64,000 nucleotides of DNA from Toxotes chatareus (Eukaryota; Chordata; Actinopteri; Toxotidae): positions 10,051,241 to 10,115,240 of the forward strand of contig CM028894.1 of NCBI GenBank assembly GCA_016801885.1, in the 5' to 3' direction. This document shows, in pieces, positions 36,154 to 48,995 of this stretch. Both the position numbers and the translations under genes were made by a program. The notes under the pieces are model-generated. The model did no database searches, was not told where the DNA came from, and saw nothing but the letters and a program-made list of their open reading frames with translations. The first letter of the stretch is position 1. The number at the start of each line of letters is the position of its first letter.

Positions 36154-37347
36154 ACTTGGCAGTAATGTTTTATGTTAGAAACATGATACGATGGAAGAAC
36201 AGCACACACAAACAACCTCAGCCGTAGGGAAATATGTTCAGAAGCCCTCCATCTTCTTTGACATTTATACTGACTTCTGCCTGTTACAGTCAGTGTGCCG
36301 CTCTGTGCTAACCATAACATATTGTGGTTTTCCATTTGTCTTCATCACCACCACCTTGTGAGGCAATCACAGTGCCCATCTCACCCAGAACCATGAAGGA
36401 TGACTGTGACTGGTGGAGGGCTCATGTTTGTCTTCCTGTACAGATGATGTGTTACGTTCCTGGCAGGCCCTTGATGTTCCTTATGTCGACCAATCAAAAT
36501 GTATCACCTCATTTGACTGAATATTGTTATGACTGAGCAACACACGGCTTTCCCAGTCCCTGACTGAGTAGACTATTACCATCTGTCTTTGTAAAGTGAC
36601 TGGCCTTATTCATAAGGGCCTTGGATGAGACTGTATTGTTTTGTGGGAGGGACAGAGGTTGCTTTTGAACGAAGCCTTGATCATCGCAAATGCATATTAG
36701 CAGACATTTGTTGTGGGGGCACGGCTGTGTGTGCAGGATACGACTTCAGTGGTAATCAGGAAGAACAAACTTAACCAAGCTTTTAATTGTTGTTTGTGTA
36801 ACTGTCTGATCCTATTTAAATCACACTGGGGGATCTGCGCAACATAAAGCTGTGTAAGTGGCATAATAAGGGATTTTACAATATCTCCTCTCAGAGTGGA
36901 ATTGGAGGTTTCTGGAAGAGTAGACTTAACAAAGCAAATAAGATGAAATCATTATAAATTTGGGCCAGCAAAAAGTTTTACAGAGCAAATCCAACACCAA
37001 TTGTTCTTCTTTCCCTCGAAAAATGCCACTGAGGTGCCCTTGTGTAGCTCACATTACTTCCTCCAACTGTTCCAGACTGTCGTGGTTAACAGTAAGAGTG
37101 CACTTGCTGGACGACGTAATGGGGGTAATGATGGCAATCACTTAAACTCAACCAGTGCAATTCCATTTCAAGATATGACAGTCAGCCTGGTCAGGTTTTC
37201 AATAAATTATCAGTTTGTTTCACTGTGCCCCATTATCAACTTCTGTGACCGAGGGAAATTGCACATAAATGCCAGATTATATTTCGGTCAGTTACCACAG
37301 CACACTGGCCATTATGTTTACCCTTCTAGCCCTACTACTCCCAACTT
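36154..37347. other. Unannotated noncoding sequence
   Basis: No exon or repeat is recognised. A 132-codon plus-strand frame from 37001 runs into the SINE at 37348 and is judged to be chance. Confidence 0.55.
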
Positions 37348-37506
37348 ATTCTTATGTCTTTCGGCTGCTCCCATCAGGGTTCGCCGGATCTCCATCTGAA
37401 TGGCTGATTTGGCATTGGTTTTTATGCATGATGCCCTTCCTCACGCAACCTGAGTTCCGCCAACCCAGGGAACAGCAGCCAACCTGCTCTACCACCTGAG
37501 CCACAG
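37348..37506 (-). mobile_element. tRNA-derived SINE (degenerate)
   Basis: Read on the minus strand from 37506, it starts with a tRNA-like head, GTGGCTCAGGTGGTAGAGC, which fits an RNA polymerase III A box. The B-box region is degraded. The body reads GTTGCGTGAGGAAGGGCATC, then ATAAAAACCAATGCCAAATC, and ends GGGAGCAGCCGAAAGACATA. This order matches an abundant teleost SINE that I recall (head, GAAGGGCATCCGGCGTAAAA, GGGAGCAGCCGAAAG, short A/G-rich tail). It is internally shortened, and no target-site duplication is obvious. Confidence 0.75.
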
Positions 37507-40500
37507 CCCCCTTACTGTCTCTCCATATAATCTTCTCATTACAAAAATCTCATATTGTGAGATCACGGTTCACTGTCCTCGTGTGTAAATGACTGAATGT
37601 AACTGAAACATGCCAGATCACAAGATCATAAATACTTAAACCTACATTAACTGATGTTTCTGGTTAGTTGCACACAGTACAATATGCTGAGACATGAGAC
37701 AAATCACCTCATGAAGCAGATATGGCAAATGTGTCAGCAAAGTTGCCTATGTCGCTAACTTGGTGATAGTTTGTCATTATAAGGGACACCTCTCACTTTT
37801 CAGATAATTATTTTTCTCATTGTTATAAATGATATAAAAATATTAATCAGCACAGCTTCAAAACCATATATGAAATTATATATGATACTTGTTCCAGTAA
37901 ACATTAAAGCACCATTTGATTTAATGGGATGAGTGCAAGTTAAGTTGTCACATTGTGATTATGAATGCTTTAGCAAATATACTGAAATTGAAATGATGCA
38001 ATGATAATTATTGTGATAATAACTGTGTCCATCTCCCAAGTGCTCAGTGGATTGCTTAATTCAGTCATTAATAGATGGTGTACTTCCTCCTTTATCTGTT
38101 GCTAGACACTCAAGGCTTGATGATGTTACATTAATCCCTTCGGTTCTATTTTATACCCTACTGTATAGCGGGAGCTAATGCCACCTGCTGCAGCCTCATT
38201 AGCCATTTAGTTTAGAAGTTCATCAGTCCTTACTTCCCCCAGTGACCAATGTTTCCTGGCTTTAATGGCTTTTTGAGATTCTGATTCTATTAACAGAGGA
38301 TAAGCGAAGCAAGTTGTTGCTAAAAGAAAAAAGAGGGGGAAGTCATGCTCAACAAATCTTCCCTCGATTCAGAGAATTCAAAAAAATCACCATTCCTTTT
38401 AACTGAGTCCATTTTTTATGTCTTCCAATGTCCTTTTCCTTTTTCCACCGTCCTAAACATCAAAATCCTGCTTTAGTGGTCCTATAACACAAATGAAAAA
38501 TATGTTTTACCACTGATTACTGTATTCTGTCTATCGTGAGGCAAGACTCAAAACCTACCTACAGCCCATGGAAGAAACCCGATGTGAGCTGTACAGTACA
38601 TGAGTTACAGCTTCAGTTGAAACAATTACAGTCCAGAATTCCTTCAAGGCATCTGAGTTACAGATCAATGACTCCTTTGTATTGCTGTTAAAGGAGACAC
38701 TGCCCATTTCATGAAGAAGGGATTCAGTACTTTTTCCCTCAAGTGGTGCAGGTGAATCACTTTTTGCTGACTAAGTTGTAATAGAATCTGTTATAATTCA
38801 AACAAAGTGGAGGTTTTTTTCTCACACGTACAAAATATATATTTTAACACAGTATTGTTGTCATTTCACAACAGTTTTTTTCGACAGTGCAGGTTTTATC
38901 ACAGTTTGACAGTAGGATTGAATTGAAAACTGTATTTGACTGTTGGCTTGCGCACATTACCTTGCCTCTGTGGATTAATCCGGTATTCTACTTCGTCTTT
39001 TTGTTCGTCTTTTTTGGCTTTTGCAGCTCCTTTTGAGATCGGATGAAAAATGCATTTGAGAGTTAATTAATACAGAAGTGTGTCTTTTATTCACGAGCAG
39101 ATTCCAGTTTGGGGTTTGTGGATCATTGTAAAAAAATGTCCTAGTTAGTACCTAACCCTGGGGCCATTGTTAGTTGACGTTATGCAGAGATATTCGAATG
39201 CCCATATCTGCACATAACCACATAGTTCACACACAGAAACACACACACCTAAAGATCGGCTCCCACTGAGAGACCTCCTGAAGAGATGTACCACACTGAG
39301 CCAGAAGGTTGGCAGGCCTTAATTCCAAAAGACCCCCCCAGCAGACACCCAAAACCCACTCTCCTGCTCCTGTACATGAAATATGGAACAAAGATGAATT
39401 ATACACAACACCTGCTCATTTGACATGCCAAATATACACGCCTTATGCGGCGGAACAGGAGCTTCTGCAGCGGCACACCTGTTCCCCAATGTGACAAGGC
39501 AGTGACGCCTCATTTAGGTGCCCACACTGAATCATTCTGCCTGAATGTATTATTGATACATTTAATCTTTCATGTCGCTCAGTGTTTGACCTCTCACTGC
39601 AGGCTTCGCAGGCAGGGTGTATCATAGAATGTACTCTTTGATTTGTCAGTGTTTAATTGCTTTTTACAGAGATGAATGTGTTTCAGGAGGGAAGGGTATT
39701 GATTCAAGGTTGAGCGAGCCGTAATTCTTTGTTATAATTATACTTACACGACTGTCAGTCACGTGAGCTCACAGGTTCACTCTAATGATCTAAGAGCAAT
39801 GAATGGGTTTGACATTCAAGACATAGCAGGAGAGAATGGCAGATTCAGACAGTTCACAGGGAATGCATTGAACAGAATAATGGACTATTTGCCAGGAGTT
39901 TCTGTGCCAGAGTTACAGCCTCATTTGAAGCTTTGTTCACACATACTGTTTGAAAGAACTTTCTCCTGGATTTCATCTTGTTGGTACTGACACACTCCTG
40001 TTACCACCACTAATACTTAAGTGAAAGAAAATCTTTTTACACACCCGACATACTTTAAAAGCATGGAGGACCATTCCATTAAAGCTCAGATATTGGGTAA
40101 AAACTTTCCTGTCACACGCTGTTAGTCATTGTGTGAAGAACTATCTGTCAATAACTGGTCAAGCAGGACCAGACACACAAGGAAGCTTTTAAAATACCAC
40201 ATGCTGACAGTTATATTTGACCAGCATTCCTCCTCTGTGTACCTGCATTTGTGCTGTTAAGGCATGCTGTTCCTCTCATCTCCCGTCCCTCCCCTTATTC
40301 GCATCCCTCCGTAATATATGCCCACCGTCTGCTTCTGCCTCCTCGAATTCATGATAACAGTCATTATCACCCTCACAAGGAGGCATGGCACCCCCCAAGA
40401 TGGAGACTGCCAAGGCTCACTATTGAAAGGTCACACAGGAGGGGAGATAGGAGGAAACAGACAGGACGAGGACACTGAATCACAGAGCTGGAGCCCAAAA

Positions 40501-42691
40501 GCAGGCTCAGGCTGCAAAACAGGCGAGCTGAAAACGAATGAATGATTGCGGTTGTAAATGATAAAGTAGCCGGACCAGGAAATGAATCTAGAGGGCAAAG
40601 GGTGGCAGATGGTCATCAAAACATCTGTCCTGTATGTGCACTGGGGTAATTGGTCATGAGAAGCAGGTGGGCAGGTCTGGAATGACAGGAGTGGTTAGTC
40701 TGCACCATGGATGCGATACAAATACATTATTCTGATATGAACAGATATGAGGTTCTGTAACTCAGAGCAGTCTCTAATTGAGTTTTTCTTTCATCTGTCA
40801 TTTTGAGAAATTGAAGCATGTGGCTGGAGTGTACTTTACATATTCTGATACAAATGGCCATCCAGAACAGCACTTGTATAATAAATTGAAACCTTTTTGA
40901 TGTTATCAAAGTTAAAGTAGTTACTTTGTGTACTCGGGAGCTAACCACAGACACTCATGGACTTACCATCTTTGTTTGGCAATGACGTTTAATCCGTGGT
41001 GGTGTAAGGCTTGTGGGAAATGGTGTTTGTCAAAGTCCAGTAAAAGCAGAAATATCAAGTTATGAAATAGCCTTCATTAATCTTCTTTTACAGACCCTGG
41101 AGGCTTTGGTTTCCACTCAGGCTCTTTATTTTTAACTACTTCCAGTATACATATATTTTTGTGACAGATACAGATAGTGGCTTTGTGCTACACCCTTACC
41201 CCACAGATTACTCAGATCAACTGGAGGGGATAGACAGTAAAAAGGAGGATGGAAAAGCTTTTGCCGTGTCAGGAAGAGCGTAGTAGGGAAATGCGAAGCG
41301 CATATTGGACACACAACTTCTCAATGCATTGTAAATAGCTGGTAGACAGACTGGGCCACTTGGGACCACTGCCATGAGCCATACATTTGATATTGAACTA
41401 TAAGAACAAAGAGCCTCGGATTGAGAGTTGATTAGATTTGAGTAGCTATAGAGATGAAATTATATGATCATCAAATACAGTTTATGACCATCAAGTGCAT
41501 CGATTTCCGTTATGAAAAGCACTAAACAAGACTCGCGTGAGTGGGCGTCTGCTGCTCTGCATACAATCCCACTCTGTGCTTGCGGAAGTAAAGACATTAG
41601 GGAGACATAATGATTTACCTCTTGCTGTGAAATGAATGAAGGCCTAACTCATTAAATAGAAAATGTGAAAATGCGGTTGCTAACTGCTAATTCGCAGAGT
41701 TCAGAGAGTTTACTGTGCTCCCTTAATGGCCTTCGAGGATTGTTTATGTGTCAGCATTTGCTAGTCAATATGATACATGCTAAACTAGCCTAAACAGAGG
41801 AAAACGTTGAAAGCACACAAAGTGACAGAGCTTTACAAGCTGACAGAGGTGCATTACACCAACGATTGAATAAAGCGAGAAAAAAACATTAAATCCATTT
41901 ACGCTTGTACAGATCTGCTTCCACTTTGCTAAATACAATTAGGCCCCATCCACTTTGTCCGAGTGACACCCTGAAGGCCTTTTAAGAAGTCAGCACAAAT
42001 AGATCTCTGGGCTTAAAGACGAGAGAGGGAGAAGGAGAGGGGTATGGTATAGACGGAGGAGGGCTCTCCTCTCTCACTGTGCTTGTGTGCATGACAGAGG
42101 TAGACAGAATGAAAGAAGGCCTATACACACATTCCCTCAGAGGAATCAGCACTGTTTACCCCCCGAACAGGGAAGCAGGGAAGAGAAAACAGGATCAGCA
42201 GAAGTGTTCATAAATCATACTTTACCGTTGGTTCATCCTCGCCCCATCTTCACCTCCCTCTCCCCTGTTTTTATCAGCCCCTCTCGCTCTCAGTTGAGAG
42301 GAGAGACGGATGTGCGCTGGTTGTAGGAGAATGCAGAGTCCTACTGAGATGTGTGTGTGTGAAGCTCCTCGTGAGATCAAACACAACGGCCATCCCTTGA
42401 AGCGGCGAGCAGTTGAAAAGCAGCCAGCGTTTCTTACTTTCCACAAGTCCTTTCTGCAATTTGTCAATTTGTCTCTGCTTTTTTTGTCTGATACATCTTG
42501 CTAGTGAATTCTACACCACCAGTCGTACACCGTACTCTCACTTTGTCACAGAAGCTTTCACTGTCTCAGAGTGCTGTGCCTTCGATGTTCAGACTGTGTC
42601 AAATTCTGTCTTGATGTTTTTTTCAAGGCTTCGTGGCAGTGATGTTTACTCACTACCTCCAGCACTCCATCATGCACATCAAACCAGTGAT
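37507..42691. other. Unannotated noncoding sequence
   Basis: No gene is recognised. AT-rich at about 37780-38020. A pyrimidine-rich patch lies near 40268-40310 and a GA-rich patch near 42022-42060. About 41580-42010 is repeat-free with homeobox-like cores (AACTCATTAAATAG, GCTAATTCGCAG, ACAATTAGGCC) and has conserved-element-like composition. The remainder shows nothing specific. Confidence 0.5.
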
Positions 42692-42719
42692 TGTGTGTGT
42701 GTGTGTGTGTGGGGGGGGG
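42692..42719. repeat. (GT)n microsatellite followed by G9
   Basis: About nine GT units ending directly in nine G residues. Confidence 0.95.
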
Positions 42720-43245
42720 TCAGTGGGTATCTGGAAGTCTTCTGTGTGAAACCACAGAGCCTGTTTTGAAAAATGTTACACTCACTCTTGAAGAAACACG
42801 ACCCTTCATCCATGTCAACACCACACTTTCGATTTGACTGTCTGTCATGGAGACTGAGCTCAGTTTTACTGTGAAACTGTAAATGGGACTTCAGACAGGA
42901 AGTTGTAGTTGCTGGTAGTCTGCCAGCATGATACCTGTAACACTGATGCTGTGATCCAGATCACAGGGTAGACCCAGCTCCAGCTAGAGTCACTCAGGCA
43001 ATTTTTGCAGTTGCTTGAAGTCAAAAGGAAATTGCAGTTTGAGTGTGTCTTGCTTCTATAATTGGACATATTTGGAGATAAAACAGGACGTTTTGGCAGA
43101 GATCAGTCTCCACACTGTGCCAGCACAGGAGGAAAGTCTAGCTGGAAAATTAGCAGAACCAGAATTATCAAGGATGGTGCAAAACTCTGCTAAGTTTATC
43201 TGTGTCTTTCCAAATATGCTAGTAGTACTCTGAAAGTGATTCTTG
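42720..43245. other. Unannotated noncoding sequence
   Basis: Nothing recognised. Confidence 0.55.
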
Positions 43246-43302
43246 TGTGTCTAAGTACAGGCTCATAGTGCCTCCAGCATAGCTCTACACTCTTAGACTT
43301 GG
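43246..43302 (+). repeat. Teleost dispersed repeat, tail fragment
   Basis: GTGTGTCTAAGTACAGGCTC, AGCATAGCTCTACACTC and TTAGACTTGG match, in order, the 3' part of the family at 27186-27807 (CAGAGCTGCTGCCAGGGCTG and CTTAGTCTTG). Only this end remains. Confidence 0.5.
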
Positions 43303-44529
43303 TTTAATTTACTGCCACTGTTCTAATAATTTTAAAAGTAGTGATCTGTAAATGTAAAGCTGAGAAAACCTTGAGGAGATTACAAAGTAATGCAAGTGAT
43401 AAGCTCATGTTTACCCTGCTGAGCCCACTGCTCTGTATCAAATGTGCCAGCAGAATGATTATTTTTCCAGAAATGAAAAAGAAAGACAACAACACACAAG
43501 CACACTTGGGGTTAACTTACAAATTTCTGAGTGTGTAGTTTGTCATCAGAAATAATTTAGCTAACATTAGCAATTTTAATGAGCATCTGAGTTCGCTGTC
43601 AAGTTGGATTTTAAGGATAACAAATTGCACAACAGCAGACTTTTAGTCGGTACAATCGTCAACTTACATTCCCTTACGCTGCCAAGCAGGCTAACCCAGC
43701 TTTGCAGCCAAAGGTATTAAAGAAAGGTGAAACTTCATAAAAAGAGACTTGCCGGCATGAGCTGAGCCTCCCACACAGCACCTCCCACCCTCTCAGTCAG
43801 GTTGGTGGACCCAAAAAACCCCAACAATGGCTGTAATCCTCACCTGTGAGTTAGTGCTGCCTGAGAGGCTCAAATCCCTTCACTGAGCTAGTCCCTTAAC
43901 TGGGCTCTGTTCCTGCTCAAATTTCACTGCTGTAACTCCTCTGGGGTGAGTCCCGACCCATTTCCACCCCTGCTCAGGGAGATGATAAACACAGGGAAGC
44001 ACAGGGACCAGAAAGGGACAGCCGGAAGAACTCAAGTCCGATATTTTGACAGTGGGTGGTTTATATGCACTGTCCACATCCTGTGATTTAGACTGGAATT
44101 AACACACAGGACTGTTCAAATCACAGAACTGATAATAATCAAAAGAAGTAAAGCAGTTTGATAATGCTTTGCAAGTTCCAGATGCTTGAAATAATAAATA
44201 ATTTCCATCTATGTGCCATGTTCTTCCTCTCAAGGAAACACAGTTTTTAGCAGTGAACATCCACAAATAAATGAATGCACTAATTTTTGTTTTGCCAGAT
44301 GTGGTAATTATGAATATGCAGGTTTAATGTGATGGATTAAGGGTATTTAGTTAAGAAATCCACTTCTGTTTATTAATCTGATGAATCCATTTGTGTGTTT
44401 ATTGAAAATAAATGCCCAAAGTGTGATTATTTGTGTCTGCAAATGAGCTGATGCATTTGAGGGTCCACAAGTCTGCATATGATTCCAATGTACATCCAAG
44501 CATCTGTGTGAATCGTATGTGTCTGGCTT
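43303..44529. other. Unannotated noncoding sequence
   Basis: Nothing recognised. About 44160-44460 is AT-rich, without a repeat signature. Confidence 0.55.
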
Positions 44530-44720
44530 TCCGGCACATGCAAGCCAACGCTTGTCACATGCCTCGAGACCTCGAGCGGTGACCTACGCTCGCCGCCAGC
44601 CTAATAAACTTAATGGACTGCTAACCCGGGATGAGTTCATCAGGTGGCTTCATTTCACACTGGCATTTTAAACTCCTCATATTTATGCAAATTGAGAAAG
44701 CAGGCGAGGGCCAAGCAGCA
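44530..44720. promoter_or_regulatory. Candidate cis-regulatory block (CpG cluster plus octamer)
   Basis: Nine CpGs fall between about 44532 and 44627, including two CTCGAG hexamers nine bases apart (CCTCGAGACCTCGAGC). They are followed by CCTAATAAACTTAATGG and an exact ATGCAAAT octamer at 44685-44692. No frame or repeat is seen. CpG retention next to AT-rich motif cores is suggestive of function only. Confidence 0.33.
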
Positions 44721-45079
44721 CCAGTGAGAAAGCATCCAACAGAATGACTGGTTCATTATATGTATTATTTTTGCACTTAAAATAACACAATCTTCCTGTA
44801 ATTAGAATAATATGTGTGAATTGTGAGAACAGTAGTTTTCCTGTGAAGTTGTGTTTAGTTGAGAACGCTGCTTATTTTGCAGCCTCGGTGGCTGACAATC
44901 ATTTATGACCTTGTCAAGAACTGCATTCATATGAGACAGTAATGTGACGTTTGTTATATATCAGTCTGGTAGTGTGTGTTTGGTGAGTTGTGTTGCCAAT
45001 AGCTACATTCACATGATTCTAAATCAAACGCTTTTGTCTTTTCTATCCTCCCTTCTTTCTTTGCCTCTTTTTTTTTGGC

Positions 45080-45115
45080 TTGCTGCTGATTTTTTAGCAG
45101 GCAAATCAGCAACAA
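45080..45115. repeat. Imperfect 13-bp inverted repeat
   Basis: TTGCTGCTGATTT at 45080-45092 pairs with AAATCAGCAACAA at 45103-45115 with one mismatch, across a 10-base loop. Confidence 0.85.
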
Positions 45116-45480
45116 TCAAACTGTAGCTACTTAATATGCTTTGCTGGAGAGTTTCACCCACAAAAAGAAACTTGATTGCTGTGTACCCTCTTGATTCATG
45201 TCCCTTTACCCTCTTAACCAACCGCAGTTCCAATTATCTATTCAAATCCTCATTCACACATCACCAATTTTCCGAAAAAAACAAACAAAAAACATAAAAA
45301 TACAGTAAATCAGAATGAATTCAAAGGATCTTTCTTTCAGCCCATCACGCTACACTGCTCTGATTCAAATGGCAGTGTTTGTTTTTGAATACAGATCAGA
45401 TTTCAGCTTATCAGAGGGACACTTGTGGTGGAGAGTTTGCAAATCTGCGGCTGACTAAAGGGCACAGCAGCGGAGACAGA

Positions 45481-45521
45481 TGCTGCAGCCGCTGCTGCTG
45501 ATGCTGCTGCTTCTGTTCGCA
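45481..45521. repeat. CTG-rich trinucleotide patch
   Basis: Interrupted GCTGCTGCTGATGCTGCTGC array. It is too short and broken to be a typical unstable repeat. Confidence 0.7.
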
Positions 45522-46179
45522 GACACTGCAGCTGTTGAGGCTGCTCTGCCAAGATGATCGTTTACCTCACTCACCACAAACCCACACCGCACACACTTAT
45601 AGTCTGCTATGCTGATCTTTTGCACCATCCATTGTTTACAGCTTGTTGTTCTGCTCCTCGTTCCCTCAGCTTCTTACAGTTTCTGTGTTGAGTTTATTTA
45701 CACTGTTGATTCTCCTTCTTCCCACTGCATCGTTAACCCTTCGCCAGGCTGTCAGTTTAAATTAGAGTTAACTCCCCTGCTTCATCAATTAAAATAGAAA
45801 AAAAAAATCTATATCTGTCCGTCTCCATTTTAGATCTCCTCCCCTCCCTCACGGTTTCCTCTCTTATCTTAAATTTCTTCATCCAGCAGCTTCATTTCTC
45901 TGCAGGATGGATCCTCTCTGCCTGCTGCCGGCTAGAAAATAAATTGCTCCACAAAAGCCCAAGCAGCTCATGAAAAACCCACCTCTGCCCAGCTTAATCA
46001 ATAGCAAAGCCTCTAATTAAACGCTCCTTCAGTTTCATATGCTCACACTCTTCAACCTGTAATTTTCTGTACATTTCATGTGCTCAGACTAATCCTTGCC
46101 AGCTTTCTTCAGCAGGTCAAAATTAGATTTCTTTTCTTTTTTTTTTCCCCCTCATCCACACTTCTTTACCATACCACAG

Positions 46180-46314
46180 GAGGTGGACCTCCATAAATGT
46201 CAAGCGCCACTGTGGGTTTTGCGCTTGCACGAGCCGATCATAGATTTAGAGTTCGCAATTATGTCAAAGCGCATGGAAAAAATTAATGAAATGCCACGTC
46301 TCAAGGGACCCTAA
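46180..46314 (+). other. Exon-like open stretch behind a strong polypyrimidine tract
   Basis: A long pyrimidine-rich run (about 46128-46170) leads to ACCACAG ending at 46179, a plausible 3' splice site. The next 44 codons are open in one frame, beginning EVDLHKCQAPLW and ending NEMPRLKGP, with TAA at 46312-46314. The peptide looks protein-like in composition, but I recognise no family. The DNA, with its ATTAATGAAAT and CGCAATTATG cores, equally resembles a conserved noncoding element. It is one of the more exon-like stretches here, but still weak. Confidence 0.2.
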
Positions 46315-46430
46315 ACCTTACCTTCGCCCATCATTTACATAAATTAATTTCACTCAGTATATTTTTTATGGACATTTCCATATTGGCCCAGTCACATTTC
46401 ATAGATCTTTCACAAGACTGAAACCCTTGT
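46180..46430. promoter_or_regulatory. Candidate cis-regulatory block
   Basis: Alternative reading of the exon-like stretch and its 3' flank. Homeobox-like cores (AAAAATTAATGAAATG, CATAAATTAATTTC) lie in repeat-free sequence, with CpGs at GCGCCACTG, TTGCGCTTGCACG and AAAGCGCATGG. Confidence 0.27.
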
Positions 46431-47428
46431 AAAACCACCAACAGTGAGTGGAGAATGTTTATACCCACATGTCACAGATTTTAATGCTTTTTACAGTCAA
46501 ACCACACAGCTTTCAGACTCTGTTATTTTCCATATTAGTCAATCACCATGTTCAGCTGAAGTGGAGCTGTTGTGATAAATCTTCTCCATTGTATTTTTTT
46601 TTTTTGTACATGTCTGTGCGCACCACAGAGGTAATTGGCAGCTTTTTGTGTACCTTCAAAGGGAACGGGGGAAAAATTAATGGGATGAATATCACAAAGG
46701 TCAAAACAGGAGGTGGGTTTCAAACTGACAGCTTACCCCAGTGCTGTGACAGAAGAGGCACAGTCACCACAGAGAACACAGAGAGCGTTGTGATAAATTG
46801 CGTTACTGAATAGTTTGGCATTTCTATAATCAGGACTTTGATGTGGCAGACATGAAGCTGGACAGGTGATGGAGGTGATGATGGCAGAGGATCAGCCTTA
46901 AAAACCTCCCTCACACCTGATATCCCTTCTTTATGTAACATCCTCATGCAGGAATATGAAACAGGTGAAGCTAAAGATCACTGACTTGAACGTTTTCACA
47001 TTTAAGACCTTGGACAAGCATGTTAAAATAATCCCCAACACCATTACCTCTTGGTCTGCCTTTTCTAATCCGACTGTGTTCGTGGTTGTACATCTGCGGC
47101 CTTTACAGAGCAGATAAAACCTGATGAATGTTGGAGGGACTCTTTTGGCCTCAGCAGATTAATAACTGTTTAATCAGGGTTTAGTCGCTAACAGCTGTGG
47201 ACAACCTGCTCCTCATTTATTGAGCATAGACATATCAGTCACGCTGTCCTTGCATTTCACCCTTGTACTCTCTTCTCTTTCTCTCTATTTTTTATTTTTT
47301 ACCTGGTCTCTTTTTTGTAATCTCCCTAACTCCAAGCCATCTCTTATCACTGCTTTTATACTTGGGGAACTGAATACATGTGCTGATTGTCCAGCAGCAC
47401 CTGCCGTGTAGTCACACATGTGCAAAGT
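46431..47428. other. Unannotated noncoding sequence
   Basis: No gene or repeat is recognised. The 121-codon frame from 46448 shows no family motif. Confidence 0.55.
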
Positions 47429-47720
47429 ATTAAAGAAATAGTTCAGCATTTTGGGAAACAAAGTTCAAAAACACTGTACCTGGAAATTAACAAGTGTGTC
47501 CTGTTTCTTTAATTTGTACTCCAGGAAGTCAGCCGATGTAAGAAAGAGTTAGAGCAAGTAACTCCTCCTAAAACCACAACTTGTAATCTTTTTTTCTACA
47601 TTTTTGATTGTGTACAAATTTTTTTTAAATAGCTACAATATGTCTTGAAGTGCTAGCCTTTAAGTTAGAAGGCATATTTTTGAACCAAGGTAGCTGTTTC
47701 CCCCTGCTTCTAGTCTTTAT
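47429..47720. mobile_element. Foldback-type teleost element with both arms
   Basis: The left arm starts ATTAAAGAAATAGTTCAGC and ATTTTGGGAAAC, then skips to ATTAACAAGTGTGTCCTG and TTTAATTTGTACT. A short centre (CCAGGAAGTCAGCCGATG) follows. The right arm runs in the opposite sense, with CCTAAAACCACAACTTG, TTTTGATTGTGTACAAA, then TAGCTGTTTCCCCCTGC and TTCTAGTCTTTA at the end. The layout suits a long-inverted-repeat (foldback) nonautonomous element. Both arms carry deletions and the right terminus is missing. Confidence 0.72.
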
Positions 47721-48995
47721 TTACACGTTCTTTGTGACCAGCAGTTAAATCAATAAGAAATAATGACTTTTACCTTGATCCACCTCATCAGTGCTGTGTA
47801 AAAACAGGAGCTGTCCCTGATATTCAACATTTGCCATGCATATAGTCACATCTGTGACTTTACAGCCAGTATTTTACTGATGGCCATTAACAGATTAGAT
47901 GAGGTTAAGCGAGTTATTCGAGGATGTTTCAACACTAAGAGGAGAACCCTTTTTACACTTTTCACTACTTGGCTACTGCTAAAATGTACTACGACTCCAC
48001 GGGAGTCAGATGTCATCTAAAACTTCACCAGGATTTTTTTCTATCTAGCCAAAAGGACTTTCTCAAATCAAACTGCATCAGAGGGTCAAAACCACCAAAG
48101 CTCTCTTCAAGCTGCAGTCACACCATCTGTATCATCAAAAGCTCACCACCTGAATCTGGATCCTTCAAAGAAGATTTCTTTAATGTTCTCCAGAAAATGG
48201 AAATTCCTTTGCCCATAGCATGTAAATCCCTTCAAAGAATTAGAATTAAATGCTTCTATGGTCAATGATCTTCTTGAGTTTGCTGCCGTGTACAGAGACA
48301 AGAAAAAAATCAAAAACCAAAACCAAAATTATTTTAGTTGTTCAAACGAGAGTCCGACTGGGATCAGCTTAAGTCCCTGGTTGCAGCTGTTGCTGTTTGC
48401 TGCGGGTGTATGTGTGTGTTTTATTTTTTTTCTCTGGCAATCTGCGCTCTGCAGGGACGCAAGGAGAGCTAGCTCTGAAAGGTTTTGCCCGAAGATAAAT
48501 TGGGTAACCTCCTTCTGTCATTAGTAATACCTTTTCCACTGGTGAACAGCAAGACAGTGCAGGCACAGGGGTGATGGAGGGAAGACAATGCAAGGAGGGC
48601 GGGGGTGTGGTGGAGGGGATGAGAGCCAGGAGTCAGCGGTAATTAGCCATGAAACAAAAGCTCACTCGGCTCTGTTATGGCTTGAGCTTCACACCTTGAG
48701 CCATCTCTCTGTGCCTCCAAGGCTCAGAGCTCAGCGAGGGCCAGGACTGCTGCGAGGTGTCCAGCAGAAGCAGTCATTTTCAAATCCATCACGCCGCCTA
48801 CACACTTCTGTCTCAGTCTGGCTGGTTGGCAGGGAGGTGCTTTGTCTGGCTGACTTGTCTTGTCTGTCTGGGGCACATGATTATGGATCCCACTAGAGTT
48901 GTGGAAGCAACTTCACAGGTGAAACAACTCCACCAGCACAACACGCTCTGTTATTTTGCTGTGATTTGAGGCAGAGTGTTAACAATTGTTGCGCT
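47721..48995. other. Unannotated noncoding sequence
   Basis: A 99-codon plus-strand frame (47969-48268) has no recognised motif. A GGGCGGGGGTGTGGTGGAGG patch lies near 48597. Nothing else is seen. Confidence 0.5.

Larger units (their letters stand above)
44721..46095. other. Unannotated noncoding sequence
   Basis: It contains an imperfect 13-bp hairpin (45080-45115), listed separately. A GCTGCTG-rich stretch (about 45481-45521) gives Gln/Leu/Ala-type frames that are not genes. Confidence 0.55.

Noticed and set aside
37001..37399. 132-codon plus-strand frame
   Set aside because: Its 3' part lies inside the SINE and the rest lacks any motif.
47969..48268. 99-codon frame with fairly even composition
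   Set aside because: No splice context, family motif or supporting second exon. Within the range of random frames.
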